In this document: positions 18,997 through 27,322 of the stretch, in pieces
Position numbering within the stretch: the stretch's first letter is position 1
Layout: every line of letters starts with the position of its first letter
Origin: Pseudomonas sp. GM79
Lineage (GTDB): Bacteria > Pseudomonadota > Gammaproteobacteria > Pseudomonadales > Pseudomonadaceae
Assembly (NCBI RefSeq): GCF_000282495.1
Contig: NZ_AKJE01000038.1
Span: 1-45,455 of the forward strand
DNA: 45,455 bases
Direction: 5' to 3'
Made by a program: the position numbers and the translations under genes
Notes under the pieces: model-generated
The model's input: the letters and a program-made list of their open reading frames with translations, nothing else
Database searches by the model: none
What the model was told of the DNA's origin: nothing

Positions 18997-20799
18997 TCAA
19001 AACCACTCATCCCGCATCGTCAGGCAAACATCATCCCGCGCCTCAAGAATCGCCAGCTCATGGTGACAACCCGGTACTTCCCACGTCAGGAAATACCGCG
19101 CCGCCTGCAGCTTGCCTTTATAGAAGCTCTCATCCGCTATATTGCCCTTGGCCAACCCTTCCTCGGCACGAATCGCCTGTTCCAGCCAACGCCAGCCAAT
19201 CACCGTGTGCCCGAACACTTTCAGGTACAGCGCCGAGTTCGCCAGGCTGCTGTTGACCTTGCCTTGAGCCAGATCGGTCAACAGGCCGATGGTCACGCTT
19301 TGCAGGCGCGCTACCAGTTTCTCCAACGGCTCACGCAGCGGCGTCAGCGATTCATACGCTTGAGCGCGCTCGGCGGTATCGGCAATCAGCCGGATCAATT
19401 GCTTGAGCCCCGCACCCCCGTTCTGCGCCAGCTTGCGGCCCAGCAAGTCCAGCGACTGAATGCCATGAGTGCCTTCATGAATCGGGTTCAGACGGTTGTC
19501 GCGGTAATACTGCTCCACCGGATACTCACGGGTGTAACCGTGGCCGCCGAGAATCTGGATCGCCAGTTCGTTGGCCTTCAGGCAGAACTCCGACGGCCAG
19601 GATTTGACGATCGGCGTCAGTAAATCCAGCAGCTCATGGGCCTGCTTGCGCTCGGCCTCAGTCTCAAGGGTCGTGGTGTCATCGAACAACCGCGCCGCGT
19701 ACAGCCCAAGGTCGAACGAACCTTCGACGTACGCCTTCTGCGTCAACAGCATGCGTTTGACGTCGGCATGCTGAATGATTGCCACCGGTGCGGTGGTCGG
19801 ATCCTTGCTATCCGGCACCCGACCTTGCGGACGCTCGCGAGCGTATTCCAGGGAATACAGGTAACCGGCGTAACCCAGCATCACCGCGCCCATGCCGACG
19901 CCGATCCGCGCCTCATTCATCATCTGGAACATGTAGCTCAAACCGTGGTGCGGCTTGCCCACCAGATAGCCGACGCACTCGCCGTTGTCGCCGAAGTTCA
20001 GCGCGGTGGATGTGGTGCCGCGCCAGCCCATCTTGTGGAACAATCCGGCCAGCAACACGTCGTTGCGTTTGCCCAGGCTGCCGTCATCGTTGACCAAAAA
20101 CTTGGGCACGATAAACAACGAAATGCCCTTCACCCCGGCCGGTGCGTCCGGCAGTTTGGCCAGCACCATGTGCACGATATTTTCCGACAGGGGATGATCG
20201 CCGCCGGAGATGAAAATCTTGTTGCCCTTGAGGCGATAGGTGCCGTCGGACGCAGGCTCCGCACGGGTACGAATATCTGACAGCGACGAGCCGGCATGAG
20301 GTTCGGTCAGCGCCATGGTGCCGAAGAAACGACCGTCGATCATCGGTTGCAGGAAGCGCTGCTTCTGCTCATCGGTGCCGAAGCTTTCAATCAGGTTCGC
20401 CGCGCCCATGGTCAGGAACGGGTAAGAGGTCGACGCCGCGTTGGCCGACTGAAAGTGCGCAAAGCACGCTTGGGACAACAGTGTAGGAAGTTGCATGCCG
20501 CCGGCGTCGAAACTGCGCGCGGCGTTGAGGAAACCGGCTTCGAGGAACGCATCCACCGCCGGTTTCACTTCCGGAATCAGAATTGCCTGACCGTTCTCAT
20601 AGCGCGGTTCGTTCTCGTCGCCCTTGCGGTTGTGCGGGGCGAAGAATTTCTCGGCGATGCTGCGGGCGGTGCCGATAGCCGCATCGAAGGTCTCGCGGTT
20701 GTGCTCGGCGAACCGCTCACGCTGGGTCAGGCCCTCGGCATCAAGGACTTCATACAGCTCGAAAGCCAGATTACGGGAACTGAGCAACGTCTCGGACAT
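18997..20799 (-). CDS. acyl-CoA dehydrogenase, long (~600-residue) form with a C-terminal extension
   Basis: A 600-residue FAD enzyme of the long bacterial acyl-CoA dehydrogenase group (the group that includes DmdC-type 3-methylmercaptopropionyl-CoA dehydrogenases and some FadE-like enzymes). FAD and substrate segments are clear: ALTEPHAGSSLSDIRTRA near residue 165 and ILGGHGYTREYPVEQYYRD near 425, with the catalytic-base segment NPIHEGTHGIQ near 445. A ~130-residue helical C-terminal domain follows. It should oxidise an acyl-CoA at C2-C3 and pass electrons to ETF; chain-length preference is not readable. The ATG at 20799 has AGG about 8 bases upstream. It stands alone between two REP pairs. 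Confidence 0.9.
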   Translation of the reverse strand: MSETLLSSRNLAFELYEVLDAEGLTQRERFAEHNRETFDAAIGTARSIAEKFFAPHNRKGDENEPRYENGQAILIPEVKPAVDAFLEAGFLNAARSFDAGGMQLPTLLSQACFAHFQSANAASTSYPFLTMGAANLIESFGTDEQKQRFLQPMIDGRFFGTMALTEPHAGSSLSDIRTRAEPASDGTYRLKGNKIFISGGDHPLSENIVHMVLAKLPDAPAGVKGISLFIVPKFLVNDDGSLGKRNDVLLAGLFHKMGWRGTTSTALNFGDNGECVGYLVGKPHHGLSYMFQMMNEARIGVGMGAVMLGYAGYLYSLEYARERPQGRVPDSKDPTTAPVAIIQHADVKRMLLTQKAYVEGSFDLGLYAARLFDDTTTLETEAERKQAHELLDLLTPIVKSWPSEFCLKANELAIQILGGHGYTREYPVEQYYRDNRLNPIHEGTHGIQSLDLLGRKLAQNGGAGLKQLIRLIADTAERAQAYESLTPLREPLEKLVARLQSVTIGLLTDLAQGKVNSSLANSALYLKVFGHTVIGWRWLEQAIRAEEGLAKGNIADESFYKGKLQAARYFLTWEVPGCHHELAILEARDDVCLTMRDEWF

Positions 20800-20904
20800 G
20801 GCGGCCTACCTTTTTTTGGAATGGGCCGAGTCTAGGCGTGGGAATAGAGGCTGAACAGGATGATTGATGAGCGTGATGGTGTGGTGCGGGCACCGCTAAT
20901 CAAA

Positions 20905-20994
20905 TGTGGGAGCGGGCTTGCTCGCGAATGCGGTGGATCAGTCAATGTTGATGTCGACTGACACTTCGCCTTCGCGAGCAAGCCCGCTCCCACA
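20905..20994. repeat. REP pair between the acyl-CoA dehydrogenase and putA genes
   Basis: A perfect inverted pair: 20905-20928 (core GTGGGAGCGGGCTTGCTCGC) and 20971-20994, with a 42-base spacer. It follows the putA stop and precedes the acyl-CoA dehydrogenase gene on the same strand. Confidence 0.9.
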
Positions 20995-21044
20995 GGGATT
21001 TTGCAAACCAGGCACCCATTGCAGGCGCCCGGTCTTATTGCGGT

Positions 21045-24000
21045 TTAGCCGATAGTCATCAGGCTGGCATTACCACCCGCCGCAGCAGTGTTAACACTCA
21101 ACGCCCGCTCGATCACCAGACGCTCCAACGCAATATTGGTTTCGCCCTGCGACAAGCCATGAACCCCAACAATCGCACCGGCACGCTTGGCCACTTGCTG
21201 GCAGACCGCACGCAACTGATCGGAATGGCCGTGATGCAGAACCGCATCAATCACCACTTCGTCCTTGGTCCAGTCAGCCACCCGCTTGATCCGCGCCTGA
21301 ATTTCTTTCGGCAGGCGTGCGAACAGGGCCTTGCCCGGTTCAGCGTCCGGCCATACCGCCGAGCCGCCCACGGCCAATACCGCAGCCAATTGAGTCAGCA
21401 GATCGCCTTCGACGTCTGCCAGGCACAGCACGTGTTCACGCGGCAGGATGGCATAGCTGTTGCGCTCACCGGTCGGGCCGGCCAGAACACGGGTGATCCC
21501 GCTCTGCGATTGCGCCGCGAACTGTACGCACAGGGTGCTCAGGTCAGCGAACTTGTTGCTGTCGGCCCAGGCTTTCAGCACAGTCAGCGGTTTGCTCATG
21601 GCATCACGCAGACGGACGTCCGGTGCAGCGATAGCATCGCCGCGAGCGAAGGATTGTTCGATTGCATCGGTAGGACGCGTCGACAACAAACGGTACAGGT
21701 ACAACGGACCACCGGCTTTCGGGCCAGTACCCGACAGACCTTCACCGCCGAACGGTTGCACGCCAACCACAGCACCGACGATGTTGCGGTTCACGTAGAC
21801 GTTACCGGCGTTGACGTTGTCGATCACCTTGGCGATGGTCTCGTCGATACGAGTGTGCACACCCAAGGTCAGGCCGTAGCCGGAAGCGTTGATCTGACCG
21901 ATCAGTTGATCGATGTCTTTGCGCTTGTAGCGAACCACGTGCAACACCGGACCGAAGATCTCCCGTTGCAGTTCGTCGAAGCTTTCCAGCTCGATCAGGG
22001 TCGGCATCACGAAGGTGCCGCGTTTGACTTCTTCGCTGTTGGCGATGGCCACCTGGTACACGTTGCGACCTTTGTCGCGCATGGCCTGGATGTGCTTCTC
22101 GATGCCCGCCTTGGCTTCGGCGTCGATCACCGGGCCGATGTCCACGGACAGGCGCTCTGGATTACCGAGACGGCATTCAGCCATGGCGCCCTTGAGCATT
22201 TCGATGACACGGTCGGCGGAATCTTCCTGCAGGCACAGAACCCGCAGCGCCGAGCAACGCTGACCGGCGCTGTCGAAGGCCGAGGACACCACGTCGATCA
22301 CCACCTGTTCGGTCAGCGCCGAGGAATCGACGATCATCGCGTTCTGGCCACCGGTTTCGGCGATCAGCGGAATCGGACGACCCTGAGCATCCAGGCGACC
22401 GGCGACGTTGCGTTGCAGCAAGCGAGCGACTTCGGTGGAGCCGGTGAACATCACGCCTTTGACCCGATCATCGCCGACCAGACGGGCGCCGACGGTTTCG
22501 CCACGGCCCGGCAGCAATTGCAGCACGCCTTCCGGAATCCCGGCTTCGATCAGCAAACGCACGGCTTGAGCGGCCACCAGCGGGGTTTGTTCCGCAGGCT
22601 TGGCCAGTACCGGGTTACCGGCGGCCAGGGCAGCAGCGACCTGACCACTGAAGATTGCCAGCGGGAAGTTCCACGGACTGATGCAGACCACCGGCCCCAA
22701 TGGACGGTGGGCGTCGTTGGTGAAATCGTTGCGCGCCTGCACCGCGTAATAACGCAGGAAGTCCACGGCTTCACGCACTTCGGCGATGGCGTTGGCGAAG
22801 GTCTTGCCGGCTTCACGCGCCAACAGGCCCATCAACGGCTGGATCTCGCCTTCCATCAAATCGGCGGCACGTTCCAGAATCGCGGCGCGTTCGGCGGGCG
22901 GGGTGGCCTGCCAGATCGGTGCAGCGTTCAGGGCGCACTGAATTGCGTTGTCGACATCTTCGACGGTGGCTTCTTGCACGTGACCAACCACGTCACGCAG
23001 ATCCGACGGGTTCAGGACTGGCGCAGGGGTTTCGCTGCTGGACGCGCAGCCGAGCATCGGCGCCGCTTTCCAGTTGTTATGAGCGGTGGCCAGCAGGGCG
23101 CAGGACAAGGAAGCCAGACGATGTTCGTTGGCCATGTCGATGCCGCTGGAGTTGGCGCGCTCGGCACCATACAGATCACGCGGCAGCGGGATACGCGGGT
23201 GCGGCAGGCCGAAGCCGCCTTCCAGCGTCGCCATCTGCTCGATGCTGGCCACTGGATCGGCCACCAGCTCCTGAATCGAAATGGACTGGTCGGCGATGCG
23301 GTTGACGAACGAAGTGTTCGCGCCGTTTTCCAGCAGACGACGCACCAGGTACGCCAGCAGTGTTTCGTGCGTGCCAACCGGAGCGTACACGCGGCACGGA
23401 CGGTTCAGCTTGCCTTCGGAAAATTTGCCTACAACCTGTTCGTACAGCGGTTCGCCCATGCCGTGCAGGCACTGGAACTCGTACTGACCCGGGTAATAGT
23501 TCTGACCGGCGATGTGGTAAATGGCCGACAGGGTATGGGCGTTGTGCGTGGCGAACTGCGGATAAATGACTTCCGGCACCGACAGCAGTTTGCGTGCGCA
23601 GGCAATGTAGGAAACGTCGGTGTACACCTTGCGGGTATAGACCGGATAGCCTTCCAGGCCTTCGACCTGGGCGCGTTTGATTTCGCTGTCCCAGTACGCG
23701 CCTTTTACCAGGCGGATCATCAGGCGATGACGGCTGCGACGAGCCAGGTCAATCACGTAGTCGATCACGTACGGGCAACGCTTTTGATAAGCCTGGATCA
23801 CGAAACCGATGCCGTTCCAGCCGGTCAGTTGCGGCTCGAAGCACAGGCGCTCCAGCAGATCCAGCGACAGCTCGAGGCGGTCGGCTTCTTCGGCGTCGAT
23901 GTTCAGGCCGATGTCGTATTGCTTGGCCAACAGGGTCAGCGACAGCAGGCGCGGGTACAGCTCGTCCATCACGCGCTCGTACTGGGCGCGGCTGTAACGC

Positions 24001-24998
24001 GGGTGCAAGGCGGACAGCTTGATCGAAATACCCGGGCCTTCATAAATCCCACGACCGTGGGAGGCTTTGCCGATCGAGTGAATGGCTTGTTCGTACGAGG
24101 CCAGGTACTTCTGGGCGTCATGTTCGGTGAGTGCAGCTTCACCCAGCATGTCGTAGGAATAGCGGAAGCCCTTGGCTTCGAACTTGCTGGCGTTGGCCAG
24201 GGCTTCGGCAATGGTTTCACCGGTGACAAACTGCTCGCCCATCAGGCGCATGGCCATGTCGACGCCCTTGCGGATCATCGGCTCGCCGCTCTTGCCGATG
24301 ATGCGGCTCAGGGACGACGTCAGGCCCGCTTCGTTGTGGGTGGCGACCAGTTTGCCGGTCAGCAGCAAGCCCCAAGTGGCGGCATTGACGAACAGCGACG
24401 GACTGTTGCCCAGGTGCGGCTGCCAGTTACCGGTGCTGATCTTGTCGCGGATCAGCGCGTCACGGGTGCCTTTGTCCGGGATGCGCAGCAGCGCTTCGGC
24501 CAGGCACATCAGTGCCACGCCTTCCTGGGACGACAGGGAAAATTCCTGCAACAGGCCCTGAACAATCCCGGCACGGCCGCCGGCGCTTTTCTGATTGCGC
24601 AATTTTTCGGCAATCGAGGCGGCGAGCTTGTTGGTGGCTTCAGCCATCGGGGCCGGCAGGCGCGCCTGCTCGATCAGCATCGGCACCACTTCAGGTTCCG
24701 GGCGACGGTAGGCGGCAGTGATAGAGGCGCGCAGCACCGATTGCGGGAGGATGCTTTCAGCGAACTCCAGGAAGCACTGATGCGCGTGATCGACATGGAT
24801 CTCGCCCGCGTCGTCAACTTCCTTGCCGTTCAAACCGTTCAGCTCGGACAGGGTTGCACCACCCTCGAGTTTTTCCAGGTAATTGAAAATTGCCTGCTTG
24901 ATCAGCCAGTGCGGCGTGCGATCAATCGAGGTCGCGGCGGCCTTGAGGCGTTCGCGGGTCGGGTCGTCAAGTTTGACCCCAAGAGTGGTGGTAGCCAT
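21045..24998 (-). CDS. putA: trifunctional PutA: proline dehydrogenase / P5C dehydrogenase / transcriptional repressor
   Basis: A 1317-residue enzyme that oxidises proline to glutamate in two steps. Residues 1-47 (MATTTLGVKLDDPTRERLKA, then PHWLIKQAIFNYLEKL) form the ribbon-helix-helix DNA-binding domain also present in E. coli PutA. The proline dehydrogenase barrel lies at about 250-560 (RLVKGAYWDSEIKRAQ; YPQFATHNAHT). The aldehyde dehydrogenase domain lies at about 650-1110, with catalytic Glu in AETGGQNAMIV and catalytic Cys in SAGQRCSALRVL. A C-terminal domain completes the length typical of trifunctional PutA. The start at 24998 has GAGG 8 bases upstream; a start at 25034 adds a spurious tail. 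It is divergent from putP, with operator-like sites between. PutA represses the put genes when proline is absent and moves to the membrane when reduced. Confidence 0.97.
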   Translation of the reverse strand: MATTTLGVKLDDPTRERLKAAATSIDRTPHWLIKQAIFNYLEKLEGGATLSELNGLNGKEVDDAGEIHVDHAHQCFLEFAESILPQSVLRASITAAYRRPEPEVVPMLIEQARLPAPMAEATNKLAASIAEKLRNQKSAGGRAGIVQGLLQEFSLSSQEGVALMCLAEALLRIPDKGTRDALIRDKISTGNWQPHLGNSPSLFVNAATWGLLLTGKLVATHNEAGLTSSLSRIIGKSGEPMIRKGVDMAMRLMGEQFVTGETIAEALANASKFEAKGFRYSYDMLGEAALTEHDAQKYLASYEQAIHSIGKASHGRGIYEGPGISIKLSALHPRYSRAQYERVMDELYPRLLSLTLLAKQYDIGLNIDAEEADRLELSLDLLERLCFEPQLTGWNGIGFVIQAYQKRCPYVIDYVIDLARRSRHRLMIRLVKGAYWDSEIKRAQVEGLEGYPVYTRKVYTDVSYIACARKLLSVPEVIYPQFATHNAHTLSAIYHIAGQNYYPGQYEFQCLHGMGEPLYEQVVGKFSEGKLNRPCRVYAPVGTHETLLAYLVRRLLENGANTSFVNRIADQSISIQELVADPVASIEQMATLEGGFGLPHPRIPLPRDLYGAERANSSGIDMANEHRLASLSCALLATAHNNWKAAPMLGCASSSETPAPVLNPSDLRDVVGHVQEATVEDVDNAIQCALNAAPIWQATPPAERAAILERAADLMEGEIQPLMGLLAREAGKTFANAIAEVREAVDFLRYYAVQARNDFTNDAHRPLGPVVCISPWNFPLAIFSGQVAAALAAGNPVLAKPAEQTPLVAAQAVRLLIEAGIPEGVLQLLPGRGETVGARLVGDDRVKGVMFTGSTEVARLLQRNVAGRLDAQGRPIPLIAETGGQNAMIVDSSALTEQVVIDVVSSAFDSAGQRCSALRVLCLQEDSADRVIEMLKGAMAECRLGNPERLSVDIGPVIDAEAKAGIEKHIQAMRDKGRNVYQVAIANSEEVKRGTFVMPTLIELESFDELQREIFGPVLHVVRYKRKDIDQLIGQINASGYGLTLGVHTRIDETIAKVIDNVNAGNVYVNRNIVGAVVGVQPFGGEGLSGTGPKAGGPLYLYRLLSTRPTDAIEQSFARGDAIAAPDVRLRDAMSKPLTVLKAWADSNKFADLSTLCVQFAAQSQSGITRVLAGPTGERNSYAILPREHVLCLADVEGDLLTQLAAVLAVGGSAVWPDAEPGKALFARLPKEIQARIKRVADWTKDEVVIDAVLHHGHSDQLRAVCQQVAKRAGAIVGVHGLSQGETNIALERLVIERALSVNTAAAGGNASLMTIG

Positions 24999-25068
24999 AT
25001 TTTTATCCTCATGTTTGCCACGACCGCGTGGCATCAGCTGGCGGCAAGATTAGCTGTGCGTCGGTCGA

Positions 25069-25310
25069 GGTGCAACCGGGTGCAACCCTTTTTTTGTCGG
25101 AATAATAAGCAGCTCGTCAGGAAACTGATTCTGGTACATCCCTCCCGCGCCGGCTTGGTGCTTTTACTTCTAGTGCAACCCGGAAAACGCCCTGAAAAGG
25201 AGCAAAAACCGACCCTTTTCAAGAAAATCCGACTAGGTGCAACTTATTCGCACGAAACTGGTTGCACCTTATTTGCTTTGTTGAATAGCATTCGCGGCCA
25301 AGGTGCAACC
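25069..25310. promoter_or_regulatory. six PutA operator sites (TGCAAC/GTTGCA) in the putA-putP control region
   Basis: The hexamer TGCAAC starts at 25071, 25081, 25174, 25238 and 25304, and its complement GTTGCA at 25261. Most lie in the longer word GGTGCAACC. GTTGCA is the known recognition core of the PutA ribbon-helix-helix domain in enteric bacteria, and the PutA here has that domain. The first two sites are exactly 10 bases apart, one helical turn, close to putA; the others cover the putP side. The rest of the 461-base gap holds no gene. Confidence 0.8.
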
Positions 25311-25459
25311 GGTCAAAAAGATCGGTGTGCCGGCTGATGGCTTTCCTGGGGAAACATCAGTCATAAATGCGCGGGACCCCGAATCGTCCGTCAAACGTCG
25401 TCGTTTGCGAGCGGTTCACCAGCCGCTGCTACATAAAAACAATGCCAGGGCGTAACTCA

Positions 25460-26944
25460 ATGAGCGTAAGCAATCCAACCCTGATCACGTTCGTGATCTA
25501 CATCGCAGCAATGGTGCTGATCGGCTTCATGGCCTATCGCTCCACCAACAACCTTTCTGACTACATTCTGGGCGGTCGTAGCCTGGGCAGCGTCGTGACC
25601 GCACTCTCTGCCGGTGCTTCCGACATGAGCGGCTGGTTGTTGATGGGCCTGCCGGGCGCTATCTACATGTCCGGTCTTTCCGAAAGCTGGATCGCCATCG
25701 GCCTGATCGTCGGTGCTTACCTGAACTGGCTGTTCGTTGCCGGCCGTCTGCGTGTGCAGACCGAGCACAACGGCGATGCACTGACCCTGCCGGATTACTT
25801 CTCCAGCCGTTTTGAAGATAAAAGCGGCCTGCTGCGGATCATCTCCGCGGTCGTGATCCTGGTGTTCTTCACCATCTACTGCGCTTCCGGCATCGTGGCC
25901 GGTGCCCGTCTGTTCGAAAGCACCTTCGGCATGTCCTACGAGACAGCGCTGTGGGCCGGTGCCGCGGCGACGATTGCCTACACCTTCGTCGGTGGTTTCC
26001 TGGCAGTGAGCTGGACGGACACCGTACAAGCCACGCTGATGATCTTCGCCCTGCTGCTGACGCCGATCATCGTGCTGCTGGCGACTGGCGGCATCGACAC
26101 CACGTTCCTGGCGATCGAAGCACAAGATCCAAGCAACTTCGACATGCTGAAAAACACCACTTTCATCGGCATCATCTCGCTGATGGGCTGGGGTCTGGGC
26201 TACTTCGGCCAACCGCACATCCTGGCGCGTTTCATGGCCGCGGATTCGGTCAAGTCGATCGCTAACGCCCGTCGCATCTCCATGACCTGGATGATCCTGT
26301 GCCTGGGCGGCACGGTCGCTGTAGGTTTCTTCGGTATCGCTTACTTCTCGGCAAACCCTGCCGTGGCGATGCCAGTGAGTGAAAACCACGAGCGTGTATT
26401 CATCGAACTGGCAAAAATCCTGTTCAACCCGTGGGTTGCCGGTGTACTGCTGTCGGCCATTCTGGCGGCGGTAATGAGTACGCTGAGCTGCCAGCTGCTG
26501 GTGTGCTCGAGCGCCCTGACCGAAGACTTCTACAAAACCTTCCTGCGTAAAAGCGCTTCCCAGGTTGAACTGGTCTGGGTCGGTCGCGCCATGGTGCTGC
26601 TGGTTGCCCTGATCGCCATTGCGATGGCGGCTAACCCGGAAAACCGTGTACTGGGTCTGGTCAGCTACGCCTGGGCTGGTTTCGGTGCTGCGTTCGGTCC
26701 AGTCGTCCTGATCTCCGTGATCTGGAAAGACATGACCCGCAACGGCGCACTGGCCGGCATCCTGGTTGGCGCGATCACCGTAATCGTCTGGAAACACTTC
26801 GAGCTGCTAGGCCTGTATGAAATCATCCCTGGTTTCATCTTCGCCAGCCTGGCGATCTACATCGTCAGCAAGCTGGGCACGCCGACTCACGGCATGCTTC
26901 AGCGTTTTGCGGCTGCTGAGGCAGATTTCCGCCTGAACAAGTGA
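25460..26944 (+). CDS. putP: sodium/proline symporter PutP
   Basis: A 494-residue SSS-family transporter with about 13 membrane helices. Family segments include YILGGRSLGSVVTALSAGAS near residue 40 (sodium and proline binding), DMSGWLLMGLPG, and the GWGLGYFGQPHILARFMA segment near 245. It imports proline with Na+ and supplies PutA. The ATG at 25460 is preferred, with AGGG about 9 bases upstream; an in-frame ATG at 25442 and one at 25367 are less likely. Divergent from putA and next to the operator array, so it is probably repressed by PutA without proline. A strong terminator follows. Confidence 0.95.
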   Translation: MSVSNPTLITFVIYIAAMVLIGFMAYRSTNNLSDYILGGRSLGSVVTALSAGASDMSGWLLMGLPGAIYMSGLSESWIAIGLIVGAYLNWLFVAGRLRVQTEHNGDALTLPDYFSSRFEDKSGLLRIISAVVILVFFTIYCASGIVAGARLFESTFGMSYETALWAGAAATIAYTFVGGFLAVSWTDTVQATLMIFALLLTPIIVLLATGGIDTTFLAIEAQDPSNFDMLKNTTFIGIISLMGWGLGYFGQPHILARFMAADSVKSIANARRISMTWMILCLGGTVAVGFFGIAYFSANPAVAMPVSENHERVFIELAKILFNPWVAGVLLSAILAAVMSTLSCQLLVCSSALTEDFYKTFLRKSASQVELVWVGRAMVLLVALIAIAMAANPENRVLGLVSYAWAGFGAAFGPVVLISVIWKDMTRNGALAGILVGAITVIVWKHFELLGLYEIIPGFIFASLAIYIVSKLGTPTHGMLQRFAAAEADFRLNK

Positions 26945-26981
26945 TGGGGATGAGCTGAGGCTCTGACCTTTCGGCTACATG

Positions 26982-27022
26982 AAAACGGCCCGCTTCCTTT
27001 TGGAGGCGGGCCGTTTTTTTTT
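26982..27022 (+). terminator. rho-independent terminator of putP
   Basis: ACGGCCCGC (26985-26993) pairs with GCGGGCCGT (27006-27014), followed by a run of T and preceded by AAAA, so it may also act on the other strand. It lies about 40 bases after the putP stop. The rest of the gap to 27322 holds a REP pair and an AT-rich leader before vgrG. Confidence 0.9.
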
Positions 27023-27066
27023 GCGCTTTTACGTCTGGCGCAGGGCGTGAAGCATCGAAGTTCCAC

Positions 27067-27156
27067 TGTGGGAGCGGGCTTGCTCGCGAAGGCGGTAAAT
27101 CAGTCGACATCAACGTTGTCTGTCACACCGCCTTCGCGAGCAAGCCCGCTCCCACA
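27067..27156. repeat. REP pair between putP and vgrG
   Basis: Arm 27067-27090 (core GTGGGAGCGGGCTTGCTCGC) and inverted arm 27133-27156. The inner flanks AAGGCGGT and ACCGCCTT extend the pairing. It marks the left boundary of the type VI cargo island. Confidence 0.9.
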
Positions 27157-27322
27157 TTTGTCCGGTGGTGCTTCTGAAGGGAATGTCTGTAGTCAAAAAT
27201 TCTATTTTATGAAGGGGGAGTCTTCATAAAAAGTAGGGAAAATCTGATTTCCTTGTCCCCCCCTCAACACCCCTTGTCGCTCATGCAGAATCGCCCGCCT
27301 TCATTCTGCAGAGACACATCGG

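Noticed and set aside
21159..25337. A 1392-codon open frame on the plus strand across putA
   Set aside because: It is antisense to the clearly homologous putA gene and its product (rich in His, Gln, Arg, Val and Gly) shows no domain. Long antisense frames are a common side effect of GC-rich codon use.
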